A stretch of DNA of 64,000 bases from Rhytidiadelphus loreus (Eukaryota > Streptophyta > Bryopsida > Hypnales > Hylocomiaceae): the NCBI GenBank assembly GCA_947034895.1, contig OX344762.1:49951087-50015086 (forward strand), written 5' to 3'. Position numbers and translations under genes: made by a program. A model generated the notes under the pieces. That model ran no database searches. It had not been told where the DNA came from and saw only the letters and a list, made by a program, of their open reading frames with translations. Positions 48,113-59,000 of this stretch are shown piece after piece (within the stretch, counting starts at the first letter, position 1; each line of letters begins with the position of its first letter).

Positions 48113-51100
48113 ATGAGTGTTCAAGGCGTTGAAGGTAGTGGTGGGTTGACCGGCGGAGGTGACAATAGTAGGAGGCCTAAACCAAAGGGAACCGCCCATG
48201 AGCTCCACTATGAGATTTTAGATGATCCCAACATCAAAGCAAAGGGTGGTTGGGAAGCGGAGGAAGTGGAATATTGGTCCTCCAAAACGTGCAAGAAGTA
48301 TGTGAAGATGTACCACATCGACAAGTTGTGGCCTAGGGAGGCCCACATCATCCATACTCGTGGTTTTTGTTGCAAACCAGGGAATTGCAACAATGCGCAT
48401 TTCATTCATCGAGCGCATGAAGTTTGGCGGGCCCTCTTCGGGGATAAAGCTATGTCCAAGGGGTATATAAACTACAGCTTGGCTTCTATGGTGTATGCAG
48501 AATTGATATTGGCACGCAAGGTGGATTGGAGCACGTTTCCAACGACAGCGAATGCTCCACGTGTGCTTGAATGTAATCGGAAAGATATTCCCGATTTGTA
48601 CAATCCACAAGCAGGGCCAAGTGAGGCATTTAAATCCAAAAGAGAGGTCAAACCAATGACAATGACTATGACCAAGGACGTGGAGGTCACAAGTTCGGCA
48701 ATGCAATTGGCTTCAACACAAAACCGTACGGCAATGATAGATTTCAAAGGCGAGCATGTGGAGGGAGACATATTTTTAACTCCTCCAACGGATTTGATAT
48801 GCACACCAAATGGAACAACAATGGTAGAGCACGTGGCCCCATCCGCACCACATGAACGTCAGGATGATGTCATTGAGGGAGAAGTTGCTAATGCTAATAT
48901 TGCCATTCAGAATCTTATAGACAGCAATGCTTTAAATCATTTGGCAAGTACTTCGAAGCAAAGTTTGCCGAAGACACTGAGCCCGACATTGAATCTAGGA
49001 GTTGAGGGGCATCCTTTACCTCATCATGGAGAACAATCGGATGGCGTGCCGCCAAATGAGACCATTCTTGGCGGTTTTATCGATTCCAAGTATCCACATT
49101 TGTCATCTTTGAGGACATCAAAATGGCAAATTGTTCGTCGGATGCCCTCGGTTGCATTATTAGAATCTTTGTGTAAAGGTTCACATTTGTGGCGGTCACA
49201 AGAAGAACGTTTAAAGAACATGGAGCCCACCAACGAGGATGGCACGAGTAACGGAGGCGCTGAAACCCAAGATGAGCCTTCCGAGAGTCAATGGGTTGAT
49301 TTTGTTTTGACCGCATCAAAATTGGCAGTTACGGCTCAATTTGTAGCAGAAGTCGCTCCAAGGCTGCAAGAAGTTGCAACGGATTTTTCCAAATTAGCGC
49401 CTGAATTGTTGAGTGGTGCCTTGGACTTCGTGAAATTCAGCCAATCTATGACACCATTTTTCGACGAGCGTGTTACAGATTTGAAGGTTTTGAGTGAATA
49501 CCAAGAGGAGATCAAGAAGTATAAGGGTATAGATGTTGAGAATCTCAAGTTGGCGGCGGATGCTTCGAAATTGAAAGAGAAGCTAGAGACATTGGAGGCT
49601 CAATCAGAACGTCGACATAATACATTGCTTTTCCAAAGGAAGTTTATTGAAGACTTGGAGTACGAAATTGTAGCGTTGAAGAAGAAAATCCGAGAAGGTG
49701 AGGTGGATGTTGAGAAGGGAAAGGAGAAAGTGGAAGACATACTAGATGGCATTGAGGAAAACAACAATCCGGATTTGTTGTATTTGACCCCCATCGGTAA
49801 TACTAATTCCACATTCCACGATGCTTCCATGCAAACGGAAAGCAATGAGGTCGAAGAATTGAAGCAAAAATTGAACGAGGTCACCGAAGAAAACACGCGT
49901 TTGGAGTCCGAGTTGAAACGATTGCAACGGATAGTGCAATTGGATGAATGTATGCCGAAGAGTACTTTGGACTCTCGATGGTTGGCATGGGTGCAAAAAC
50001 TCGAAGACAAACCGTCTGTAGTATCACGAGCAATGAAAGGGTTACTCAAATTGGCAATGAAATCGGATGAAGAATGCGATAGCGTGGAGTCCTCTCTTTG
50101 GCGTTTGAAGAAGATGTTTGATTTACATCCAACGGGGTCCACCGAAATCACATATTGGGGAAACATGGATGCAATGTTTGAGCGTTTGAACCACACGAAG
50201 AAGGAAGAGGTGGCCTCCATTAATTGGGCCTTGGAACTAGAAGAAGGTTGGGTCCCTTATCCCACGCTTTCGGCACACATCAAAAAGAATGACAAGACAA
50301 TGGTGCATGCTTGTGATCCTTCGGCCTTAATATTGGAGGGTCATTGTAGCCTTTGTCGAGTTCATTTTGGGCCCAAGGGAGCCTTCACCATGGGCCAATG
50401 TCCCCACACTTTTCACGTCACATGCATCATCAGAGCATCCCTTATTCGTTCGGTGTGCCCCGAGTGTCATTCTCCCTTGCCTCCTAGGTTCTACGAAATG
50501 CTCGGGATCTTGGAAGCTATGCACCCCGGCCATGAATACAATCGATGGACCCTTCCGTTAGACCAAGCGCCATTCAAATTTCAAAATTATGCGCATTGGG
50601 GAAAAAGTCTAACGTGGGATTCAGTAAATTCTACACATGGGCTATACGAATCATCAGAGGTGCCGATAGATTCCTTGGTGTGGATGACCCACGATCGAGA
50701 GGTGGAGTTGCGAGCTAGAGGTATTGCCAACAAGGAGGATCGAGAAGTGTTTTGTCGTAGTATGGGGGGCCATTGGAGCATGCAACACCACAAATTCTTT
50801 CGATTTCCCGAAAAGGAAGTGAAGAAAGGACTAGATGGCAATTGGATAGAGGTGGAGCCTGCAAAAGAGTTTAATGAGCAATACGGGGATTACAATCACA
50901 CTTTGCTAGGGAGGGCCCTCTTTTTATCAAAGTTGGAGGAAGCTGCACAAGTTCGTGCCTTTGTGGAACTAGATGGGCAATCAAGCACAGAAAATTCAAT
51001 GGTGGAGGTGGCAGGGGCATTTGATAAGAGGATGGGCGAAATCATAATGCATTGGAGGGCATTTTTAGTGGGGGGAGAAGAACCAAAGTGGTTTTCCATG

Positions 51101-51400
51101 AAAAATGATGATGACGTGGTCAACTTTTTGGTAGATAAAGTGGATGCTGCTTTGAGAGCGTTGAAGGCAGAAGACGTGGATTTGACTCCAAAATGGAAGA
51201 ATAAACAGAAGATTGAAGACGAGGATGACTACTCTCCGGATACGAAACGACACTTTTCCGCAGTAGACATGGAAGCTGCATCCAGGGGGCCCATGAGTGG
51301 CGGCGGTCTTGGTCCTCAAATACGCCGCGCAAGTGCAAGGCTGAAGGATAAAGACGGTTCGTGGCGTCTTTCTAAGGGAGGTAGCACGGATAATATATAG
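48113..51400 (+). CDS. Large coiled-coil RING-H2 protein in a CGGAC-array unit
   Basis: An intact 1,095-residue ORF. The ATG at 48113 is the first in frame; the open frame before it begins with non-ATG codons. The N-terminal domain (about residues 55-155) has a Cys/His-rich core, KTCKKYVKM, GFCCKPGNCNNAHFIH and KVDWSTF. It is homologous to the broken gene at 42048. Long coiled-coil segments lie at about 455-545 and 576-611. Residues 745-787 form a textbook RING-H2: C-x2-C-x14-C-x-H-x2-H-x2-C-x10-C-x2-C. RING-H2 proteins are usually E3 ubiquitin ligases, so ubiquitin transfer is a reasonable but unproven role. A charged, less conserved region follows. The C-terminus is basic (IRRASARLKDK). No transposase or nuclease motif was seen. 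Confidence 0.75.
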   Translation: MSVQGVEGSGGLTGGGDNSRRPKPKGTAHELHYEILDDPNIKAKGGWEAEEVEYWSSKTCKKYVKMYHIDKLWPREAHIIHTRGFCCKPGNCNNAHFIHRAHEVWRALFGDKAMSKGYINYSLASMVYAELILARKVDWSTFPTTANAPRVLECNRKDIPDLYNPQAGPSEAFKSKREVKPMTMTMTKDVEVTSSAMQLASTQNRTAMIDFKGEHVEGDIFLTPPTDLICTPNGTTMVEHVAPSAPHERQDDVIEGEVANANIAIQNLIDSNALNHLASTSKQSLPKTLSPTLNLGVEGHPLPHHGEQSDGVPPNETILGGFIDSKYPHLSSLRTSKWQIVRRMPSVALLESLCKGSHLWRSQEERLKNMEPTNEDGTSNGGAETQDEPSESQWVDFVLTASKLAVTAQFVAEVAPRLQEVATDFSKLAPELLSGALDFVKFSQSMTPFFDERVTDLKVLSEYQEEIKKYKGIDVENLKLAADASKLKEKLETLEAQSERRHNTLLFQRKFIEDLEYEIVALKKKIREGEVDVEKGKEKVEDILDGIEENNNPDLLYLTPIGNTNSTFHDASMQTESNEVEELKQKLNEVTEENTRLESELKRLQRIVQLDECMPKSTLDSRWLAWVQKLEDKPSVVSRAMKGLLKLAMKSDEECDSVESSLWRLKKMFDLHPTGSTEITYWGNMDAMFERLNHTKKEEVASINWALELEEGWVPYPTLSAHIKKNDKTMVHACDPSALILEGHCSLCRVHFGPKGAFTMGQCPHTFHVTCIIRASLIRSVCPECHSPLPPRFYEMLGILEAMHPGHEYNRWTLPLDQAPFKFQNYAHWGKSLTWDSVNSTHGLYESSEVPIDSLVWMTHDREVELRARGIANKEDREVFCRSMGGHWSMQHHKFFRFPEKEVKKGLDGNWIEVEPAKEFNEQYGDYNHTLLGRALFLSKLEEAAQVRAFVELDGQSSTENSMVEVAGAFDKRMGEIIMHWRAFLVGGEEPKWFSMKNDDDVVNFLVDKVDAALRALKAEDVDLTPKWKNKQKIEDEDDYSPDTKRHFSAVDMEAASRGPMSGGGLGPQIRRASARLKDKDGSWRLSKGGSTDNI

Positions 51401-51773
51401 GGTAGTTACACCTTGTTTGTATTTCGATATGACATTATGGAGTGTTGTTTATTTTGAATCTCGAGAGGATTCAATACTATTAATTCACAACACTCATAGT
51501 ATGCTATGAGTTGCTTTTCATTAATATAAAAATATGTGGGTTACTCAAATGTTTTTGAATTTACTCTCCTAAGTTTTTGATATTTTATGCGATACTTTTT
51601 TGTCAAGTATGATTTTGGACATGCCTATCTCTCAACATAATTTTATCTCATTAATTTCTGAATTCCTAAAATATCACGCATCTCTAAACTAAGTCCCTAA
51701 AATTAAAACTTGTAGAATTAGTCAATTAGTCAAAATTCAGCAACCGTCCGCTAGTTCGCCACCCGCCTACAAT
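51401..51773. other. 3' flank of the RING-H2 gene
   Basis: AT-rich with no further gene. ATTAATATAAAAATATG near 51519 could serve as a loose poly(A) region. Confidence 0.4.
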
Positions 51774-52095
51774 TTTGACACTGCCGTCTGCCTGTCGGAG
51801 CTCGCCGTCCGCGATTCCGCCGCTACCGTCCGCCTGTCGCAGCTCGCCGTCCGCGATTCCGTCGCTGCCGTCCGCCTGTCGCAGCTCGCCGTCCGCGACT
51901 TTGTTGCTGCCGTCCGCTTGTTGCAGCTCGCCGTTCGCGATTCTATCGCTGCCGTCCGCATGTCGGAGGTTGCCGTCCGCGATTCCGATGCTGCCGTCCG
52001 CCTGTCGCAGGTCGCCGTCCGCGCTTCCGACGCTGCCATCCGCCTGTCACAGGTCGCCGTCCACGATTCCGTCACTACCGTCCGCATTTTTGTTC
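51774..52095 (-). repeat. 21-bp-period GC-rich array (CCGTCCGC)
   Basis: CCGTCCGC-type cores begin at 51784, 51805, 51826 and so on at exact 21-bp steps. They alternate two fillers (CTGTCGCAGCTCG and GATTCCGTCGCTG types), giving a 42-bp dimer repeated about seven times. Read on the minus strand it matches the 47577-47890 array, so the two bracket the RING-H2 gene as inverted subterminal repeats. No TATA box was seen at its inner edge. Open frames on both strands follow from the period being divisible by three. Confidence 0.85.
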
Positions 52096-52412
52096 TCGGA
52101 ACCGTTGGGGCTTTAGAAATGTTTTAGTTTTTGATGCTCAATGGTCATGAGGAATGGGCTTGATCTGAATTCTATAAGTTCTTAGAATTTCAGACTAACA
52201 AGCACTCCTGAGAAACTGAACGCTAAGATTTCCAAGGGCTAGGAGCTGCAATTTATTTTGTGTCCCTTGCTTAGTAATGCATAGTTCAGTGGACAGGGGG
52301 GCTTTGGTTTCCAAGGCTTCATTCACACATTGTTTCTAATATTTTTTACAAATCTTATCCAACAGTTATATTTTTAATTTGAATCCAATTTACGGAATCG
52401 GAAGTGATCACT
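52096..52412. other. 5' flank of the first hAT gene
   Basis: No clear TATA box of the type seen in the other units. TTATATTTTTAA at about 52367 is only 46 bp from the ATG. Confidence 0.35.
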
Positions 52413-55160
52413 ATGAGCAAGGATTGGTCTTCTTGGTATGGCTTCCCGGAGGTTGGTAAAGTGCAATGCCGGTTTTGCAACTTGGTGTTTGCCAAGAAAG
52501 TAAGCCGGTTGTTTAGCCACTTAGGATACCAAGGCACATCGGGGGCTCGTGACAAAGGAATTAGCCTTTGCACAAAAATGACATCTGAAGTTTAAGCTTT
52601 ATTTTTGGGTTGCCAAGGGGCGATCCCACGAAGATCGTCTCTAAACAATGTGGATGGCAGTGGCACACCTATGGCTATGCAGGAATGCGATAATTCAAAT
52701 GGAAGAAACATGGCACGGTCTACACATTCCGACTCATGCACTGCACCGGAGGATTTGGATCCATTGTCTTCTGAAGTGAACCTCAGTACACAAAGATCAA
52801 GTGAGCGTGGTACTCCGCGGGGATCAAGCAGTAGGCCTCTGATTAGTCAGAAGCAAAGTAGTCTAGTGAATGGATTTGAAGAAGCAAATAAACGCAAGTT
52901 GAATGCGGTGTGGGCCAATTTCTTTTATGCTGCAAACATACCATTTGCTGTTGCGAGGAACCCAGCATTCAAAGAAGCGGTGAAGCGAACCGCCGAGTTT
53001 CAACGGCCTTATATCCCATCGTCTTATCACGACTTACGCCATAAATTGCTTGACCAAGCAAAGGCAGACATTGAGGTCAATCTCCGAAAGCGGACCGAAC
53101 ACAGCATTAGGAAGTTTGGAGCAACATTGTCTATTGATGGATGGACGTCGGTTACGAATCGGCCGTTGATAAATGCCATGCTCGTGTCTTTTGCAGGTGA
53201 GCAATTCTTGGGAGCGATGGATACGACAGGGCACGAAAAAAATGCAACATACTTGGCTGGCATACTTGAGAGCTTCATAGAACAAGTAGGCCCCAACAAT
53301 GTGGTACAAGTGAGTACAGATAATGCGTCAGTGAACCCTGCAGCATGGAATTTGATATCTACTAAATATCCCCACATTTTTTTTCAAGGTTGTGTGGTGC
53401 ACGCCCTCAATTTGTTGCTGAAAGATTGGGGGAATGAACAATGGATTGAAGAGGTCGTGGAAAATGCCCGTATCGTGGTGAAATTCTTCAAGAAGTGGCA
53501 CATGCCACTTGCAATATTTCGGAAGTACTCACTGGAATATAATTTGTTGATGGCGGTGGAAACAAGGTTTGCCTCTAATTACAACATGATTGGGCGCATG
53601 TTGAAGGTCAATGGGAAGTTGCAACAAACAGTGACGGACCCACAATGGGATGAATATGCAAGGAAGTTTGGGCAGAACTCCAAATCCCGCAATGAATGTC
53701 GGATGGTGAAGAAGATAATTTTGAGCGAGCATTTTTGGCGCCGTTGTCAGAATTTCAAGGACTTGTCGGCTCCCGTTGTAAATGGTCTACGTGACTTGGA
53801 TGCAAAGAGGCCATGCATGGGCAAGGTGCTGCATATAATGAGGAAATTAGAGAAACATGTCCTCTCTTTAGATAAACCGCCTTTTCATTTATCCTCAGAC
53901 CTTGCCATTCCACTAGTGCAACCGTATTATGCCCGACGGGAATTGGTGGAGACCGATCTACATTATGCAGGAGCTTTGTTGAACCCCTACCTTCTTGAAG
54001 ACCAAGAGCTAGCCGACGACCAAGATGCAATGGATGCATGCAAGCGTGTTCTAATGAAAATTTGCAAACAAGGGGAGTATGCCTCGGTCGTGAAAGAATT
54101 TGTAGCCTTCCGCTACAGGGAACCTTCATTTCACAACATGTTGAACCCAGACGAGCAACAATTGTCGGCGCACGCGTGGTGGGATTTTGAAGGTGCGTGT
54201 GGGAAGCTCATTGCTCCAATTGCTAAGAGGATTTTGGCCCAACCGGTATCTTCGTCTTCATGTGAACGAAATTGGAGTAGCTATTCATTTGTTCACAACA
54301 AATTTCGAAACAAGTTGAAGCCACAGAGAGCCCAAGATTTGGTGTATGTGTACACCAATTCCAAAGTCCTTTCTGCATCAAAGGAAAACGATGAGAAGAA
54401 GTGGTACACCGAGAATGTGGAGTCGGAAGATTCTATGTCGGAGGACGACCGTGATGAAGATGGTGAAGATTGTGATCCTCTATTCGATGACGAAGATGCT
54501 ATGAACGATGACATCACCAATTTGGATGATGAGTCGCTTCGGAGCCCAAATCGGAACAATGAAGACGGGGATAGAAATACGGAAGACATTTACAATTTTC
54601 CATTGGATGAGGACAATTGTGAATATGATGAAGGTGGCCCTTCTATAGCTAAATTTGTAGATGGAACCGGGTTGTTGACTAGCGAAAGGATTCTAGCCAA
54701 TACGGAGGACACTCATGCGCAAATAGTGGAGGAAAATGAGGCAATGTTTGTCAATGATTGCATCCCCCAAACAGATGAAGTGATTCCAATTCTCGAGAGT
54801 CTACCCATGACAATGGCACTTGTAGAAGAAAATCCCGAAGTCAATGACATGGGAGAGTGTGGGGTGAAGTCTGACATGAATGTGGATAATACAAGTGTTG
54901 AATGTGTGGAAGTACCATCGAATGTAGATGCACGTGTGACGGAGTTTGGTCGCCCAATGCTAGTTCACAACGTCAAAGCCCAGAAGCAGATTGTGCAAGA
55001 TCTCCAATTACGACCACGTAGCGATCGTCCATTAGCACTACATACAAGAGGTAGTACAACTTTGAATGGTCCCGGAGGCTCAAGATTCGGGAAACAAGTT
55101 GAACAACATTTGAGCAGACCGACTGGAATCAGGGTTGTCATACCGGACGAGTCGGAGTGA
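52413..55160 (+). pseudogene. hAT transposase, one in-frame stop
   Basis: The ATG at 52413 opens a BED-type zinc finger (WYGFPEVGKVQCRFCN...RLFSHLGY). A single TAA at 52593-52595 interrupts it, after which the same frame runs open to 55160, giving 915 codon positions before the terminal stop. The transposase core follows: SIDGWTS with the first Asp at about residue 242, VSTDNAS with the second at about 303, a GCVVHALNLLL block, HYAGALLNPYLL, and the C-terminal SSSCERNWSSYSF at about 614-626. This is the hAT RNase H-like fold with its dimerisation region. A long acidic tail follows. The TAA differs by one transition from CAA (Gln). Either the gene is recently dead, or the long downstream frame is still made from another start. 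Its 3' neighbour is a related hAT gene in tail-to-tail orientation. Confidence 0.88.
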
Positions 55161-55290
55161 TCAGACGGGACGGACGGACGGACGCTCCGGACGCTCCGGA
55201 CACCTTTCATTTTTGAAATTTTCCAACAATGAAATCAGGGCGCGGACGTTTCCGTCACGGCGGGGACGTCTTGGACAGGGCGGGGACGCA
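55161..55290. repeat. GC-rich CGGAC cluster after the first hAT gene
   Basis: GACGGACGGACG and repeated GACGCTCCG are followed by CAGGGCGCGGACGTTTCCG and CAGGGCGGGGACGC. The CAGGGCG(C/G)GGACG phrase recurs at 59849 and 59923 and inverted at 61933-61990. It probably belongs to the subterminal region of one or both hAT elements. Exact termini are not resolved. Confidence 0.6.
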
Positions 55291-56072
55291 TCAGTTTAAT
55301 CCGAATTTTTGGAGAATTTTTGTACTTCATTTACGAATTCTTGCTTTCATAGGGTGAAAAACATTTCCAGTATCTTTTTATAGGCAAATCCTTTGAACTT
55401 CAAATTTGACCCACATATTATCAACATAGACATGATCTCATGCCAAAAAATTCATGGCCGAATTTTGATTTCTCAATTTCTGGGAGTTGGTACTTGGTAG
55501 CATTGAAATTGTTTCTCTGAACCACACAAGTACACATGTTGGTACATTGTGAATATCTTTTTATGTGTAAATCTTCTGGCCTTGAAATTTAGCACACATG
55601 TTATTAGCAAAGAGATCATTTTGTGAAAAGAATTTCATGTTTAAATAACAAATTTTCAGCCCTTCGAAAGGCATCAAAGATGATAGTAGTGAATGTTTTT
55701 TTCTACGTGAATGCAAGGATAGTAATAAATTTAGTACACCTTACTTACAACATTCAAATTATACAATATAACTACACTCATGAATGTCATCTTCATGCAT
55801 GGCAAATGTGATAATTCTACAAACACAATTGGAAACTTTTTTATTTTAGATAACCAAAAACATTTTTATATTTCAAGCGTTGTTCAGTACAATAACAAGT
55901 TCACAACACAATGAATATACTGCTCTCAAGATACACCTCCTCTTCTACTGGTTATCTAAGATTCTCCTTCTTCTTCTTGTAGATCTTCATTACTTCATGT
56001 TTCAATTAGTGCAACTATCTTGAACTCATGATGAATGAAGGTCTACAGAACACAGATGCTGTCAGGTGCCCC
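55291..56072. other. Spacer between tail-to-tail hAT genes
   Basis: AT-rich. TTTATT at about 55839-55845 reads AATAAA on the minus strand, about 228 bp after the end of the minus-strand hAT frame, and could be its poly(A) signal. Nothing else recognised. Confidence 0.45.
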
Positions 56073-59000
56073 TCAATTGTTGAAACGACTTGATCTGCGA
56101 ACTTCTTGTGTACCCGGATCTGGTAATGCAACATCTCGAATGACCACATCATCATCTGCTGGTGCCTCACCACAATTAGGGTCGTCTTCATCATCACCAA
56201 CTTCACTAGTTCCACGTTCATCTTCTCCATCGTCACCATCTGTGGTCCACTGGTTTTCCACTTCCGAGTTCTCATTTCAAAGCTCCACAGCTGTTTGACC
56301 ATGCCTACGACTACGTTTAAACCTCTTGTGCCATTGAGCTCTAGGGTCCTCCGCGTCAGAATTTATAATGGGGCCTCCTTGTACTCGAGGAACGACATAC
56401 GTTGGAGTGGACAAAGTTGGTCCTGGGACATACGTATTCAAAAATGGCTCTATCACCACGTTCGGGTCTCGGACCCCAATTCCTAGAAGAGGGCGTTTAG
56501 GGAGCCTCGATGACGACGCTTCGTTATTGTTTCGTCCACCTCTAATATCACGGCCTCCAATCGTTGCACAACCTCTTGCTCTTCCACGGACGAAACTCCT
56601 TCCACGTCCTTGTTGATATTCACCCATAGTGTGGTGAATTGCGGGTTGAAGGGCGGTACGGTGTCTACCACCCGTTGTAACATTTGAAATGCTTTGAGGT
56701 GTCATTGCAACATTTCCCACTGAGCCTAGCACTTCTTCGGAAGGTCAACAAGGAGCACTCGAAGTTGCGGGAGATGAAGGGTTAGAAATAATAGTATGCA
56801 CTGCAACTGGTGGTGGTATATGGGCTTCGTCTTCAAGCGGGTCAGTAAACGCAAAAACATCATTGTGATCTAAATGTTCAGGGTCAAAACGCGTTCTTCC
56901 CACTGCATTAACCTCCACAACATGTCTTGTGATCGGTCGTGCCATCCTTGTATTTCCAATGTTTTGGCCATGGCGTCCTCCAACAACTCTGTTGCTATTG
57001 CGGCCCCCCACTCCTCTGGGCCCCCTATTGCCATCACGATCGCAAACGGATCCTTTAGTATTCTGAGTTGCATTGTTCCTCAGATTCTCACTGCCATTTC
57101 CATTTCCCCCTTCGTTTTCCAAAGGGAGGTTGTCGTCATTGTTCAAGATAACATTATCATCATCGGCGTCCACTGCGGCCGGGTGATCACTCTCGGAAGA
57201 CGATGACAAAGGTTGCACTTCAGAAACAACTACATTTTCATCGCCAATGGGTGTAGGACTTCGGCGAGGATCGGCTCCCCAAGGGCCCCAGCAACCAGGG
57301 AGGACTTCCTCTTCCACTTCATGACCATCTCCGTAGTAATTTCTAGCTTCTACAAGGTGATCAGCCCCCGCCCTCCACAACTCTGGATTTGGTCGGTATT
57401 CTCGGAGTGCTCGGTTAGCTTCCACATCAGCCTCTTCCTCTTCCTCAGCTACCATCGCGTCAAATTCACAATTGCGTTCAGCCACTGGAATGGGGCCAAG
57501 GGCATCTGGATTAGAATCCTCCGAGAGGATATTAGCATCATACCAACGAACAGGATCGGCCCCTGGTCTTTGCTGAAGTACACGGCTATTGGTATAAATA
57601 TATACCAATGACTCAGCCTTCTCGGGGGCTAACCGATTTTGGACCTTGTTGTGGACGAAGGAATACATACTCCAATTCCTTTCAAATGAACATGCTGAAC
57701 ACGTCAATGACAAGATACGAACGGCAATCTTAGATAGTGCTCAATCTCCAACCCTGTGCCACCATTGGTGAGGAAGCATCTGTGTCGCTCGGATGTCAGG
57801 TGTCTCTACTGCACTGTATGGCCCTGTGCCCTCCTCGAATTCTGTTAATTCCGCCAACACGTTGTTAAACTCCACACCCACTACATTTTCCATTTTGCGG
57901 ATGACTCGATACAATGCACGGAGTGCAACTCCATCAACCCTAAGTGCCACGTTATCCAAGAGATACGGATTTAGAAGGGCCCCAGCATAGTGAACATCCG
58001 TGAACACCATGTCCCACCTGGATGTGAAAGACTCCTCCATGGTGGTGGCTATGTCATCTCATAGGTTGAAGGGTGGCCCTCTTAAAGAAAACACATGCGC
58101 TCTCAAGTTGTGCATTATGAGCCACGCCCGACCCATAGCTGGTTCTCGGCCATCAAATATGCGCAATGCCTTCAACACGTCTTCAGTCATGTGCACGTAA
58201 TTTGCACATCGTTGCTAGAAGCCCACGTCTTCGATAGTTGACACCACATTACGTGAAGCTGTAGCTGCTTGCTCCGCATTTTGTCTGTCTCGCAGACCAT
58301 CAAAGTAATTTTGAACGCGCGCATGGTCTTTTAACCGCAGCAGTACTCCGCAAAGTTTCTCCAATCGCTGCAACATGAGAAAATTACAAGCAAAGCGGGT
58401 TTCGCTGGGCACTACTAACTGAAGGGTCGGACTCAACTCCCGGAATACCGACATGGTCGCGTGATGGTTCCGAATGTACTGGCACAATCTTCTTGCCCTC
58501 TGAATTAAATCTTTGAATTCTGGTACTTTGGCCCAATCTTCCAACATGAGATCCAAAGCATGTGCCATGCACCCCTGCTTGAAAATGTGTGGATACGTGC
58601 GAATGATATCATCCAATGCTCCAAGCATATTCGCTGCATTATCCGTACAAACTTGTGTCACGTACTTTGAACCCACTTTCTTAATGAATACCTTCTTCTG
58701 GTCCGCTATGTAGCGCATGGACTTCTTTTGCCCGGTGGTGTCAATGGCCCCCAAAAATACATCACCGGTAGGGCACGACATCATTACATTCATTAGAGGC
58801 CTCCAGTTCACGTCATCCCAGCCATCAGTGCATATTGTCACCCCATAATGTTTCACTGCAAAACCAACTTTGGTTTCAATTTGCTTCTCGATCTGCAACC
58901 TCTTCGGTTCAATCAATTTCGTCCTGAACTGATGGTAAGAAGGTGGACTGTATTCAAACCTTGCCATTGAGGTTGCCCTCACTGCCTCAATAAAGGCTGG

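Noticed and set aside
48218..51338. Minus-strand ORFs opposite the RING-H2 gene, up to 206 residues
   Set aside because: Antisense shadows of a clear coding frame, with no recognisable domain.
51774..52127. Open frames of about 106-113 residues on both strands of the GC-rich array
   Set aside because: The 21-bp period keeps all frames open, and the peptides are mere repeats of SRTASCDRRTAA or PSACRSSPSA types.
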